Of a stretch of 64,000 nucleotides of DNA, positions 24,596 to 33,313 are shown piece after piece. A model generated the notes under the pieces. That model did no database searches, was not told the DNA's origin, and saw only the letters and a program-made list of their open reading frames with translations. A program made the position numbers and the translations under genes. The stretch is from the NCBI GenBank assembly GCA_022511205.1, contig JAFLRY010000006.1:1-64000 (forward strand), read 5' to 3'. Source of the stretch: Eubacterium sp. (GTDB lineage Bacteria; Bacillota; Clostridia; Oscillospirales; Acutalibacteraceae). Within the stretch, counting starts at the first letter, position 1, and every line of letters begins with the position of its first letter.

Positions 24596-25504
24596 ATGAA
24601 AAAGGCTATAAAATGGATATGTATCTCATTAGTTACGCTGATATTGGTGGCAGGTATCGCCGTGGGTGCAGAGGTGTTTTGGTATTATCCTCACTCGGTG
24701 CAGAACAAGCGGGAGCTTGTCGCCGCCGAGCAGAACGATGATGAGATAATAGTTATGAGCTGTAATCTTCGCTGCATAACTCCGCTTGATCCCGGCAAAA
24801 AAAGCTGGTTTTACAGGGCTGATCTGATCGTTAACAACATCGAAAAGGAAAACCCGGGCATCATAGGATTTCAAGAGGCAACGAAGATACAGTACAAGTA
24901 TATGTGCGATACGCTGGTTGGCTACGATTCGGTAATAGAATTTCGTGATAAATCGATCATTTCTGAGGGCTGCCCGATATTCTACCGCACCGATCTTTAT
25001 GAATTGATCGACAAGGGTTCTTTTTGGCTTTCGGAAACTCCGGACGTGATGAGCAAGGACTGGGACTCTGCCTGTTACAGGGTTTGCAGTTATGTTATTC
25101 TGAAGGAAAACGCCTCCGGCAAGGAATTCGTGGTGTTCAATACGCATCTTGACCATGTGAGCGATGAGGCGCGCATTAACGGTATCGGCGTTGTGCTGGA
25201 TAAAATTGAGCAGTTTGGCTCTCTTCCCTCAATGATAATGGGCGATTTCAACGCCGCGGAGGGTTCACAGACCTATATAAGCGCAACTGAGAATTTCCTT
25301 GACGCGAAATATCAAACAGAAAACACGATGGAAAGCTGCACTTATGAGGGCTACGGCGAATCCCTCGGCGGAAAGGCGATAGATCATCTTATGATCTCCA
25401 AAACCGGCTTTGAGGTGAATTCCTATAAGGTTGTAACGGATACTTACGACGGCGTTTATCCCAGCGATCATTTCCAGCTTTCGGTAAATCTTACACTTTC
25501 ATAA
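24596..25504 (+). CDS. Membrane-anchored endonuclease/exonuclease/phosphatase family protein
   Basis: A 302-residue protein with one N-terminal membrane helix (about 6-28) and an extracytoplasmic EEP domain. Motifs are in family order: MSCNLR (Asn), GFQEAT (metal Glu), VFNTHLDH (catalytic His), IMGDFNA (Asp/Asn) and YPSDHFQL (Asp-His). The fold cleaves phosphodiester or phosphomonoester bonds in nucleic acids, phosphoinositides or sphingomyelin; the outside location argues for an extracellular DNA or phospholipid substrate. The gene has its own promoter and a very strong terminator. The ribosome site is AAAGGGG. Confidence 0.9.
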   Translation: MKKAIKWICISLVTLILVAGIAVGAEVFWYYPHSVQNKRELVAAEQNDDEIIVMSCNLRCITPLDPGKKSWFYRADLIVNNIEKENPGIIGFQEATKIQYKYMCDTLVGYDSVIEFRDKSIISEGCPIFYRTDLYELIDKGSFWLSETPDVMSKDWDSACYRVCSYVILKENASGKEFVVFNTHLDHVSDEARINGIGVVLDKIEQFGSLPSMIMGDFNAAEGSQTYISATENFLDAKYQTENTMESCTYEGYGESLGGKAIDHLMISKTGFEVNSYKVVTDTYDGVYPSDHFQLSVNLTLS

Positions 25505-25510
25505 AAAAAG

Positions 25511-25562
25511 CACATAAAAGAAGCGGAAGGGTTGCCCTTCCGCTTCTTTTATGTGTAAAGCA
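25511..25562. terminator. 21-bp perfect hairpin terminator
   Basis: CACATAAAAGAAGCGGAAGGG pairs perfectly with its complement around a 3-nt loop, 25511-25555. It ends the EEP gene and the converging small minus-strand gene. Confidence 0.9.
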
Positions 25563-25579
25563 AAACACCTTTACAAAAC

Positions 25580-25945
25580 TTAATCTTGCCACAACCAAAG
25601 GCGGTAATAAGCGTTTCCGTGTACGTGGACAAGCTCCTTAACGTCGTCTTTTTCAACGGTATGCATACTTCCCATCCGTTCCTCCTCCAGCTCCTTATAG
25701 CCGTTTGCTTCAAGATATTTGTAAAACGCGTCGGGATCATTCGGATCGGCGATAATAACCTTTTTGTAATTTCCGCGGATAACAACGTAATCCTCACTGC
25801 CGCTTGACACCGCCGCAACGGCGTAAACGATTTTCGGCAGGTTGATACTGTTGAATTTAACGTATGAAACAAATAACGCCGCAGTGATCAGGCAAACGCA
25901 TAACAATGCCGCAAGTACGCCTGTAAGCTTTTTTCTGCTTTTCAT
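25580..25945 (-). CDS. Small membrane-anchored hypothetical protein
   Basis: The start at 25945 (MKSRKKLTGVLAALLCV) is preferred because GGGGGGTGAAATT precedes it. The 121-residue protein has a basic N-terminus, one hydrophobic segment (about 8-30) and a small external domain ending NAYYRLWLWQD. I do not recognise the family. The overlapping 107-aa track ORF in another frame (25549-25872) lacks a ribosome site and is a shadow. It has a weak TTGCTG/TAAAAT promoter upstream. Confidence 0.75.
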   Translation of the reverse strand: MKSRKKLTGVLAALLCVCLITAALFVSYVKFNSINLPKIVYAVAAVSSGSEDYVVIRGNYKKVIIADPNDPDAFYKYLEANGYKELEEERMGSMHTVEKDDVKELVHVHGNAYYRLWLWQD

Positions 25946-26037
25946 AATTTCACCCCCCACAGAAATTTTAATATGGGAAGCGCAAAATCAGCAAGGAACG
26001 GGCGGTGGAATGTATCTACCGATAGTGGAAATCCGGA

Positions 26038-26066
26038 TTGACCTTATGGCAAAAGTAAATTATAAT
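26038..26066 (+). promoter_or_regulatory. Promoter of DUF4838 gene
   Basis: TTGACC and TATAAT are 17 bp apart, 33 bp before the start. Confidence 0.8.
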
Positions 26067-26098
26067 GGAATCAGAACGATCGTTTAAGGAGTTATATT

Positions 26099-28102
26099 AT
26101 GAGGTTTTTAAAATACGGTGTTTCGCTAATGCTCGCACTTGCAGTATTGATACCCGGCAGTATGCTTGCCTTAGCGTCAGACGCAAAAACTGAAACGATA
26201 GCGTTTTACAACGTTTCACCTGAGGAACTGCAGATGAACGAGTTGACAGAGAAAGGGGAAAATAAGATCCCATTAGCGGTGGACGGCGAAAGCGGCTTTG
26301 TAATAGTGCTTCCTGAAAACTGCTCAAAATCTCTTACGCGGGCGGCTGAAACGCTTCGTGACGTACTCAAGAAAATGACGGGCGCGGATATACCCGTTTC
26401 CCATAATAGCGAGATAAGCGCCGAATATCTTTTCCGCTTAGATACGGCTATGGATACGGAGCGACCGACGAATAGCGACATTGCCGATGGTTATCGCACC
26501 GTTGTTGATGACGGCGGTATATCTATTTGCGGGGAAACTGAGGACGGCACTGTCAACGGAATTTACGGATTCATCGAGGATGTTCTCGGCTGTATATTCC
26601 TTACTCCCGACGATACATATATCCCAAAGCATAGCACGGTTTGGATAAGTAAGATCGATGAGATTTCAGTGCCTGCCACGCTTTGGCGCGACGTTTACGC
26701 TTTTGAAACCGTACAGAATAAATGGGCGGAAAAGCTGAGGCTCAACGGTATTGATACGAAGACGGACGACAGTAGCCTGACGATAGAGCAGTTGCAGTAT
26801 GAGGGCTGGGGAACGTGGTGCCATAACTGCTATCAGTATCTTTCACCTGAAGATTATTTCGATACGCATCCCGAATACTTTTCTGAGAAAAACGGGGAGC
26901 GCGTTACTACATACGGCGGTCGGGACGCATACCTTTGTCTTAGCAATCCCGAGGTGTTTGAAATTGTCAAAAACGCTCTTGCTGAGGAAATTGCCGCTAA
27001 CCCCGATAAGCTCTACTGGGATTTCAGCGGAAATGACAACAGTTCTCTTGCGGGATGCGAATGTGCCGAATGCAGAGAAGCAGATAAGGCGGCAGGCGGA
27101 ACGGGAATGGGAACGCTTCTTCCGTTTTTAAACAAGCTGGCACAGGCGTTTCCCGATAAGTATATTTCATCCTTAGCGTATTTCCATACGCTGAAAGCGC
27201 CGAAAAATATCAAGGCAGAGCCGAATGTGGTGATAAAGCTTTGCTCCATGCCGGGAGATCAATCTTCATCATATCTTTACGGAGAAAACAGAAATTCCCG
27301 TGTGTTTAAGGAACAGGTTGAGGAATGGTCAAAGATAACGGATAAGCTTGTGATTTGGGATTACGTTGTTAATTTTTCCCATCTCGTTATGCCGTTTCCG
27401 AATTTCTCCGTGCAGGCGGACAATCAGAAATTCTATGAGGAAAACGGAATTATCGGTGTTTTTCATCAGGCATCGAGAGAAAAGGGCGGAGAATTCGCCT
27501 GCTTGCGTGCTTATGTTCTTTCGCGTTTAATGTGGGAGGGCAGCGATATGGACGTTGAAAAATGCGTTTCAAAATACATTTGCGCATATTTCGGGGATGC
27601 AGCTCCCATGATTATAAAGTATATGAATCTCTGCAGCGCTGAGCATTCCGCCTCAAATAAAGCTTTGGGGCTTTATGACGGATTGATGGCGCACTATAAC
27701 GGCTATCTTTCAAAAAGCAACGTTGAGCGATATAAAGAGCTCATCGATGAAGCGAAGGCCGCGGTAAAGGGCGATACTTTGTATGAAAACAGGGTGGAGG
27801 AGGTTGAGCTTTCCATCGCGTACGCAACCGTACTTCAGCCTGAAATCAGCAACGATGAAAGACAAGCGGCGCTGAATCTGCTGAACGAGCTTTGCGATAA
27901 GCACGGAATTACAATGGTCTGCGAGTGGGACAGTCTTGAAAACTTCAATCAAAACAGTCTTTCCGGCATAATAGCGGGAGAGAAAAAGCAGCTGATGTTG
28001 CCGTATCTGATTGGCGGCGGTATTTGTGCGGGAATCGTTATTATTACTGCTGCAGCCATCATCGTTTTCAAAGGAATTAAAAAGAAGCGATCCGTTAAAT
28101 GA
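26099..28102 (+). CDS. DUF4838-type surface glycosidase-like protein
   Basis: A 667-residue exported protein with an N-terminal signal peptide (LMLALAVLIPGSMLALA) and a C-terminal TM helix (LIGGGICAGIVIITAAAIIVF) with a basic tail. It is therefore anchored at its C-terminus. The middle resembles DUF4838 proteins: an N-terminal alpha-glucuronidase/GH20-like beta domain (ENCSKSLTRAAETLRDVLKKMTGADIPV) and a barrel with HPEYFSEKNGERV, CLSNPEV and SGNDNSSLAGCECAECRE. This family is linked to glycan utilisation in gut bacteria; the catalytic activity is not established. Ribosome site AAGGAG. Confidence 0.88.
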   Translation: MRFLKYGVSLMLALAVLIPGSMLALASDAKTETIAFYNVSPEELQMNELTEKGENKIPLAVDGESGFVIVLPENCSKSLTRAAETLRDVLKKMTGADIPVSHNSEISAEYLFRLDTAMDTERPTNSDIADGYRTVVDDGGISICGETEDGTVNGIYGFIEDVLGCIFLTPDDTYIPKHSTVWISKIDEISVPATLWRDVYAFETVQNKWAEKLRLNGIDTKTDDSSLTIEQLQYEGWGTWCHNCYQYLSPEDYFDTHPEYFSEKNGERVTTYGGRDAYLCLSNPEVFEIVKNALAEEIAANPDKLYWDFSGNDNSSLAGCECAECREADKAAGGTGMGTLLPFLNKLAQAFPDKYISSLAYFHTLKAPKNIKAEPNVVIKLCSMPGDQSSSYLYGENRNSRVFKEQVEEWSKITDKLVIWDYVVNFSHLVMPFPNFSVQADNQKFYEENGIIGVFHQASREKGGEFACLRAYVLSRLMWEGSDMDVEKCVSKYICAYFGDAAPMIIKYMNLCSAEHSASNKALGLYDGLMAHYNGYLSKSNVERYKELIDEAKAAVKGDTLYENRVEEVELSIAYATVLQPEISNDERQAALNLLNELCDKHGITMVCEWDSLENFNQNSLSGIIAGEKKQLMLPYLIGGGICAGIVIITAAAIIVFKGIKKKRSVK

Positions 28103-28124
28103 TTTACAAAATATAAATATGCAG

Positions 28125-28168
28125 AAAGCCTATGTAAAGTTAAAATGCTTTACATAGGCTTTTTGATT
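28125..28168. terminator. Terminator with GTAAAG/CTTTAC hairpin core
   Basis: AAAGCCTATGTAAAG pairs with CTTTACATAGGCTTT (15 bp, 8-nt loop) and is followed by TTTGATT. T-rich on both sides, it may serve both the DUF4838 gene and nanA. Confidence 0.85.
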
Positions 28169-28222
28169 AATTTCTTTTATTTAAGCCAAAAAATCACAGA
28201 ATTCAATATGATTTCAACGCAG

Positions 28223-28242
28223 GTAAAGTGAAAATACTTTAC
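28223..28242. repeat. Short GTAAAG/CTTTAC hairpin after nanA
   Basis: GTAAAGT and ACTTTAC pair around a 6-nt loop, 6 bp past the nanA stop, with no T-run. It shares its arms with the hairpins at 28125 and 43477. Confidence 0.5.
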
Positions 28243-28247
28243 AAGAA

Positions 28248-29138
28248 TCATTGCTTATTCATCAGTTTTTCAGCGATTTTTTTCATGGATTCGCGGCATT
28301 CATCACTGATTGGAAGAAACGGTCTTCTGCATTCGCCCATATCAATTCCCATTTCCGTAAGGATCGCCTTTTCAGATTGGAATACGCCGTACTTTATCAT
28401 TTCGCTGATGATCTCGTCAGCCTCGTTTTGACCTTTGATCGCTTTATCAATATTGCCTGCTTTGAAATCACGCATGATCTGCTTGAACTTTTTGCCCATA
28501 AAATTATAGGTGCTTCCGATCGCGCCGTCCGCGCCCATGGCAAGGCCCGAAAGCAGAGTTTCATCAAAGCCGTTGTAAACGACTATTTCCCGATCAAGCT
28601 GTTTGAACTGCTGAAGCGCGAACATATCGTTTGATGTATGTTTGATCCCGATAAACTTTTCGTTTTTGAAAAGCTCGTTGGCGATATCCTTAGTGAGGGA
28701 GAAACCGCCCGAATTTGGGAAATTGTAAATGATCATCGGAAGCGAAGTGCTGTTGGCGATATCCTGATAATATCCCGTAACGGCGGCAAGAGGGAAGCCG
28801 TAGTAATAGGGAGCAACTGCGGAGACCGCGTCATAGCCCAAGCTTTCGGCGCATTTTGCCATATCTATCGCCGCGTCCGTGTGGAGCGTGCCAACGTGGG
28901 CGATGAGGGTCGCTCTGCCGTTGGTTGCTTCGGCAACGCATTTGAAAACGGCTTTTCTTTCCTCGTTGGTGAGCAAAAGCCCCTCGCCTGTGCTTCCGCC
29001 AACGTAAAAGCCGTCTATCTCATTTTCAAGGTTGAATTCAACAAGCTTCTTTAATGCTTCAAAATTCACCGAATTATCTTTGTTGAAAGGCGTCAATAAT
29101 GCTGAAAACAGCCCCCTGAATTTATTTAAATCTCTCAT
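28248..29138 (-). CDS. nanA: N-acetylneuraminate lyase
   Basis: A 296-residue class I aldolase that splits sialic acid to N-acetylmannosamine and pyruvate. It shows the GSTGEG pyruvate-binding motif (48-53), Tyr138 in MIIYNFPN and the Schiff-base Lys166 in IGIKHTSND. Asp/Glu-type contacts in YNGFDETLLSG match NanA rather than dihydrodipicolinate synthase. The ATG overlaps the nanE stop, so the genes are coupled. No sialic acid transporter or ManNAc kinase gene is present in the window. Confidence 0.93.
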   Translation of the reverse strand: MRDLNKFRGLFSALLTPFNKDNSVNFEALKKLVEFNLENEIDGFYVGGSTGEGLLLTNEERKAVFKCVAEATNGRATLIAHVGTLHTDAAIDMAKCAESLGYDAVSAVAPYYYGFPLAAVTGYYQDIANSTSLPMIIYNFPNSGGFSLTKDIANELFKNEKFIGIKHTSNDMFALQQFKQLDREIVVYNGFDETLLSGLAMGADGAIGSTYNFMGKKFKQIMRDFKAGNIDKAIKGQNEADEIISEMIKYGVFQSEKAILTEMGIDMGECRRPFLPISDECRESMKKIAEKLMNKQ

Positions 29139-29806
29139 TTTTCAAACTCCTTTGCGAATCTTTTCGTTATATCCATCGGGCGCGTTATAGCACTTCCGAT
29201 AACTACGGCGTAGGGATCGCATTCGAGCACCTTTTGAAGCTGGGAAACCTCCCAAATTCCGCCCTCAGCAATGATTTTTGCCTTCAGCTCTTTTCTCATT
29301 TTCGTAAGCAGATCGTAATCGGGGATCGCGATACCCTTTGTGTATTCCGTGTAGCCGCGCATGGTGCTTCCCACGTAGTCAAAGCCCATATCGTCCGCCG
29401 CTTTTGCCTCCTCAAAGGTGGAGCAGTCCGCCATAATTTCAACCTTCGGGGCGTTTTCGCGTATATACGCCACTAAATCCTCAAGCTTTTCGCCGTTTGG
29501 GCGGGGTCTTGCGGTGGCGTCAAGGGCAATCACCTCGCAACCCGTAGTGAGAAGCTCTTTAACTTCTTTAAGGGTGGGGGTGATATACACCTCACTGTCC
29601 TCATACACGGCCTTGATTATGCCGATTACGGGAACGGAGACCTCTTTTTTGATCGCGTTGATGTCTGAAACGTAGTTTGCCCTGATGCCCTTTGCGCCGC
29701 CCAGCACCGCCGCGCGCGCGAAATGATGCATCATATCAAGCCCGTAAAGAGGTTCGCCCTTTACTGCCTGGCAGGAAACGATAAGTCCTCTGTTTAAATT
29801 TGCCAT
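29135..29806 (-). CDS. nanE: N-acetylmannosamine-6-phosphate 2-epimerase
   Basis: A 223-residue TIM-barrel enzyme that converts ManNAc-6-P to GlcNAc-6-P, the step after NanA and ManNAc kinase. Family signatures are RGLIVSCQAVKGEPL at the N-terminus, VIALDATARPRPNGE, MADCSTFEEA and GGIWEVSQLQKV. It is the first gene of the nanE-nanA operon, with its own promoter. The kinase step may be supplied by another locus. Together they let the cell use host mucin sialic acid. Confidence 0.93.
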   Translation of the reverse strand: MANLNRGLIVSCQAVKGEPLYGLDMMHHFARAAVLGGAKGIRANYVSDINAIKKEVSVPVIGIIKAVYEDSEVYITPTLKEVKELLTTGCEVIALDATARPRPNGEKLEDLVAYIRENAPKVEIMADCSTFEEAKAADDMGFDYVGSTMRGYTEYTKGIAIPDYDLLTKMRKELKAKIIAEGGIWEVSQLQKVLECDPYAVVIGSAITRPMDITKRFAKEFEK

Positions 29807-29836
29807 GATTTTTTCCTTTCGTTTTTATGCAATGCT

Positions 29837-29865
29837 ATATTAGCACATATACTCCGTAATTACAA
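29837..29865 (-). promoter_or_regulatory. Promoter of nanE-nanA operon
   Basis: On the minus strand TTGTAA and TAATAT are 17 bp apart. Confidence 0.65.
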
Positions 29866-29867
29866 AC

Positions 29868-29903
29868 AAAAAAGCCGATCGTTTTCAAATGATCGGCTTT
29901 TTT
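29868..29903 (-). terminator. Terminator after GH2 gene
   Basis: AAAAAGCCGATC and GATCGGCTTTTT pair around a 10-nt loop; a T-run follows on the minus strand, 4 bp past the GH2 stop. Confidence 0.92.
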
Positions 29904-29906
29904 ATA

Positions 29907-32141
29907 TCAATTTTTACTGATTTCATTAAGCTGCTGATTTACCCACACCTTGACTTTTGCGGGAACGCGGCTTCCTGCCATATCGAAAACCTTTTCAACG
30001 GTGAAGCCCTTAGCCATATTCATCATACCCTTGCTGACGTTCATATTCATTTCAGTTGAAATCTTTTCAACCATTCCGTTGATAAAATCAGCGCCGGCAG
30101 GGGTTTTCATGATTTCGCCGATCTTGTCCTTGATCGAGAAATATCCCTCGGGGAAGAGAAGCTCGTCACCCTCTGCCTCAACGGTTTCAAACCAGTTTGA
30201 GCCGCTGTTTCCCGATTCGCTTTGCTTAAGAACGTAGCTTTCGTCGGGTTCTGCCACTCTGTTGAGGATCATTTCATCGGAAAGCTTGCCGGAAACTGCC
30301 TTTATAACGTTTTCTCCTTCATTGAGAGGAACGCCGCTGAATACCGCGATTTTATCACATTCCAGAGTAGCGAATTCCTCGCCGTTGACGAAAAGCGTGA
30401 TCTCATCGCAGTTGGAATACACCTTGATATCGGTTTTATCAGTCGCTCTGTTTACGTATCTTCTGCCGCAGAGATGAACGAATTTCTCGTCACTCCAATA
30501 GGCTTTGTAAATAAAATAGGAATCCTTTTTGATCTTTCGGTCAAAGGTAACAAGCCCTTTGTTGTTCCTGCCCTTGACTCCGCCCTCGTCGCGCATATCG
30601 GAGGCGAAATCAAACATATTCCAAACGTGGGTAGACCATAAAAACGGTCTTTCCGCAAAGGTTTCAAGCATTTTTTCGTGGTAATACGCCTGATATTCCT
30701 CAGAATAATCCTGCATTTTTGGATCATCGTTGTGATACTTCAAAATGCCCTCACAGCCGTATTCGGAAATGCCGAGACAGATTTCGGGATTCAGCTTGTG
30801 GAATTCGTCTATCCACGGACCGTTGTCCTCAACGCTTCCCATATACCAGCCGAAATAGTGATTATAGGATAAGATATCGGTGATCTTATTCAGCTTGCTG
30901 TCCATCTCAACCATAGTGAGCTGAGCCATAGTAGTGGGGCGCGTTTTATCAAGGTTGTGGCAGAGATCGTTAAGAGCGTTGAGATTTTCAATAAGCTCGG
31001 GGTCTTCGCCGCCGATGGTGATCTCGTTGGCGATACCCCAGCAGATTATCGAGGGGTGATTGTAGTTTTGAACGACCAGCTCTTTCATCTGTGAAAGGGT
31101 ATTCTCCCGCGCCTCGGGATTCTTCATAAAGGCGGAGATAAAGGGGATTTCCGCCCAGACGATCATACCGTATTCATCGCAAAGCTCGTAGAAATACTGA
31201 TCGTGCTGATAGTGAGCAAGGCGGATCGTATTCGCGCCGATATCGGCGATCAGCTCCATATCCTCTTTATGCTCTTTTTCGGTGATCGCCCAGCCCATAT
31301 TCTCCCTGTCCTGATGGCGGGAAACGCCGTGGAGGGGATAGGACTCGCCGTTGAGGAAAAAGCCCTTTTCGGGATCGATAGAAAAGCTTCTGATACCGAA
31401 TTTAACGGAAACGTTATCAACGATCGTGTTGCCTGTTAAGAGATTTGCCTCGAGGGTATAGAGATATGGATCTTTTCTTCCGTTCCAGAGGTGTGGCTTA
31501 TCAATATGGATAACGGCGTTTTTGCCTGCGGCGGTCAGCTCTCCGATTTTATATTCAACGGCGCAATTGCCTTCGTTGGTGATGAAAGATTCAATATGAA
31601 TATCCGCGCTTCCGTCATCGTTTATTTTAGGAGTGACCGCAACGCCGCAGCCGCCCGCAAAATCAAGATCGAAATGTGAACGGCTGACTGTAATCAAATT
31701 AACGCCCCTGTAAAGCCCGCCGAAAAAGGTGAAATCGGCAGTCTGGGGATAAACGTCGGTCGCTTCACTGTTATCAACGCAAATCGCCAGCTTCGCCTTG
31801 CCGTGCTTTACATAAGGGGTTAAGTCAACGCGGAAGGTTGAAAAGCCGCCCTTGTGGGTGCAGGCAAGCCTGCCGTTTACGTAGACCTCGGCCTTGAGGG
31901 ACGCGGCGGGTATTTCAAGATAAGTGCTCATCCCTTTTACGGAAGCGATCTCCAACTCCTTGAAATACCAGCAGGGTGAGCGGAAATAATCAAAGCCGCC
32001 GTCCTGCCCGTCCTCGGCATTCCATGTGTGGGGAAGCTCAATATATTCCCACTTTTTGCCGGGCTTTTTAGGTACTCTGTGCCTTTTTGTATCTCCCTTT
32101 AAGAAATACCAACCGGAATTGATCCTTTGAATTTTGCGCAT
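29907..32141 (-). CDS. GH2-family beta-galactosidase/beta-glucuronidase
   Basis: A 744-residue cytoplasmic enzyme (no signal peptide). Domain order is a sugar-binding jelly roll (WEYIELPHTWNAEDG), an Ig-like domain and a TIM barrel, plus about 130 extra C-terminal residues of unclear role. The acid/base Glu lies in WGIANEITIG and the nucleophile Glu in ISEYGCEG, both GH2 hallmarks; GVSRHQDRENMGWA is the family signature. Beta-galactosidase, glucuronidase and mannosidase activity cannot be distinguished here. It starts 16 bp after the DUF4363 gene, so it is probably co-transcribed, which is an unusual pairing. Confidence 0.9.
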   Translation of the reverse strand: MRKIQRINSGWYFLKGDTKRHRVPKKPGKKWEYIELPHTWNAEDGQDGGFDYFRSPCWYFKELEIASVKGMSTYLEIPAASLKAEVYVNGRLACTHKGGFSTFRVDLTPYVKHGKAKLAICVDNSEATDVYPQTADFTFFGGLYRGVNLITVSRSHFDLDFAGGCGVAVTPKINDDGSADIHIESFITNEGNCAVEYKIGELTAAGKNAVIHIDKPHLWNGRKDPYLYTLEANLLTGNTIVDNVSVKFGIRSFSIDPEKGFFLNGESYPLHGVSRHQDRENMGWAITEKEHKEDMELIADIGANTIRLAHYQHDQYFYELCDEYGMIVWAEIPFISAFMKNPEARENTLSQMKELVVQNYNHPSIICWGIANEITIGGEDPELIENLNALNDLCHNLDKTRPTTMAQLTMVEMDSKLNKITDILSYNHYFGWYMGSVEDNGPWIDEFHKLNPEICLGISEYGCEGILKYHNDDPKMQDYSEEYQAYYHEKMLETFAERPFLWSTHVWNMFDFASDMRDEGGVKGRNNKGLVTFDRKIKKDSYFIYKAYWSDEKFVHLCGRRYVNRATDKTDIKVYSNCDEITLFVNGEEFATLECDKIAVFSGVPLNEGENVIKAVSGKLSDEMILNRVAEPDESYVLKQSESGNSGSNWFETVEAEGDELLFPEGYFSIKDKIGEIMKTPAGADFINGMVEKISTEMNMNVSKGMMNMAKGFTVEKVFDMAGSRVPAKVKVWVNQQLNEISKN

Positions 32142-32157
32142 TTACGATTCCCTCTCG

Positions 32158-32526
32158 TTAAAGAATATTTGAAAGGTTGATTTTCGAGCTTTCATAGATG
32201 TGTTCAAGCTCGCTTTTCGTTTCTATAAGGATATCGTCAAGCCCGTCTCGGTCGCTTTTCGCGAGCGCTTTCAGAGAAGCGATTGAAATATCGGCATCCT
32301 CTAAAATCGAGTGATCCGTTATCAAGGAGATTTTTTTATAGTAAAACTCCCATTTTTCCGCTATCTCACGGCAGTATTCAACCTTTTCATCGGCGCTTTC
32401 TGTTTCAGTAGCTATATCTATCACGGAAACGATATCTTCATATGCAGATTTTACCACATATTGCTCGTAAGCACAAGTCAAAACGCATACGGCTATAAAA
32501 ACAGCGGCAAACCAAAGCCTTTTCAT
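32158..32526 (-). CDS. DUF4363 family protein
   Basis: A 122-residue protein with an N-terminal hydrophobic signal/anchor (LWFAAVFIAVCVLTCAYE) and a helical external domain. It matches the DUF4363 family, which regularly sits next to DUF421 genes in spore-forming Clostridia. The function is unknown. Its ATG overlaps the DUF421 stop by 4 bp, so expression is coupled. Confidence 0.82.
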   Translation of the reverse strand: MKRLWFAAVFIAVCVLTCAYEQYVVKSAYEDIVSVIDIATETESADEKVEYCREIAEKWEFYYKKISLITDHSILEDADISIASLKALAKSDRDGLDDILIETKSELEHIYESSKINLSNIL

Positions 32527-33203
32527 TTTTTCTCACTCCTTTTGGGAATTACAAAGGTGTTTCCCTTATCGTCAACAGTTAAGAGCATAATATCCTGAAT
32601 GTCTTTCCCCGTGCTTTTGACCACAAGCTCTATTCTGTGGGTATCTATTTTTTCCTCTCCGAAGTATTCTGTTACGGGCTTGCCGTCTATAACGATCGTT
32701 ACGGGAAGGCTTTCTTCTTTAACAGACAGCTTCATCTGCTTTGGCGTAACGGGCGCTTCCTCTGCCTTTTGCAAAACGGAGATACTTCCGTTGGTTTCCA
32801 CCACGGCGTCCTGAACCGTGGAGATATCAAAGATATCCTTTTGGCGAACGGCGTCTATAAGATCGTCCATAGTAAGGCGCATACGCTTTAGCTGCTTTTC
32901 ATCAAGCTTTCCCTTTCTTATAACAAAAATGGGCTTGCCCTGAAGGATGTTTCTGAAGGAAAGGCTCTTCATTGATATCGCCGAAACGATGATTTCAAAT
33001 GAGACGAACAGCATTATGGGCACCAGCATATTTGCAAGGGGCATATTGTTGTCTTCAAGGGGCATACTTGCCGTTTCCGATACGAGGATCGTTATTACAA
33101 GCTCGTGGGGTTTAAGCTCGCCGATCTGCCGTTTTCCCATTATCCGCACCGCAAGTATGGCAACTATATAGACTATAAACGTTCTTATAAAAATAATGCT
33201 CAT
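32523..33203 (-). CDS. DUF421 (YetF-like) membrane protein
   Basis: A 226-residue protein with three N-terminal membrane segments (RTFIVYIVAILAVRIMGKRQIGELKPHELVITILVSE) and a cytoplasmic domain with KGKLDEKQLKRMRLTMDDL, the YetF/YkjA/YrbG signature. Several Bacillus homologs are forespore-expressed. It heads the DUF421-DUF4363-GH2 run and is divergent from the germination operon. The biochemical role is unknown. Confidence 0.9.
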   Translation of the reverse strand: MSIIFIRTFIVYIVAILAVRIMGKRQIGELKPHELVITILVSETASMPLEDNNMPLANMLVPIMLFVSFEIIVSAISMKSLSFRNILQGKPIFVIRKGKLDEKQLKRMRLTMDDLIDAVRQKDIFDISTVQDAVVETNGSISVLQKAEEAPVTPKQMKLSVKEESLPVTIVIDGKPVTEYFGEEKIDTHRIELVVKSTGKDIQDIMLLTVDDKGNTFVIPKRSEKK

Positions 33204-33313
33204 TATTATGCTTCAACCTTTCGATAAATTTGCTTTGCCTCAGTATTCTTTGCATAAAATTTGGAATTATTGAGAAAATATAAAATAGCGAAATTTTGGA
33301 AAACGGTGGAATT

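Noticed and set aside
25549-25872. 107-aa minus-strand ORF
   Set aside because: Overlaps a better ORF (25580-25945) that has a signal anchor and ribosome site; this one has neither.
28248-29138. Dihydrodipicolinate synthase instead of NanA
   Set aside because: Sequence pattern and coupling with nanE favour sialic acid lyase.
33204-33313. SigG-type promoter for the ger operon
   Set aside because: Looked for GNATR and CATNNTA-like boxes at proper spacing; matches were too weak to claim.
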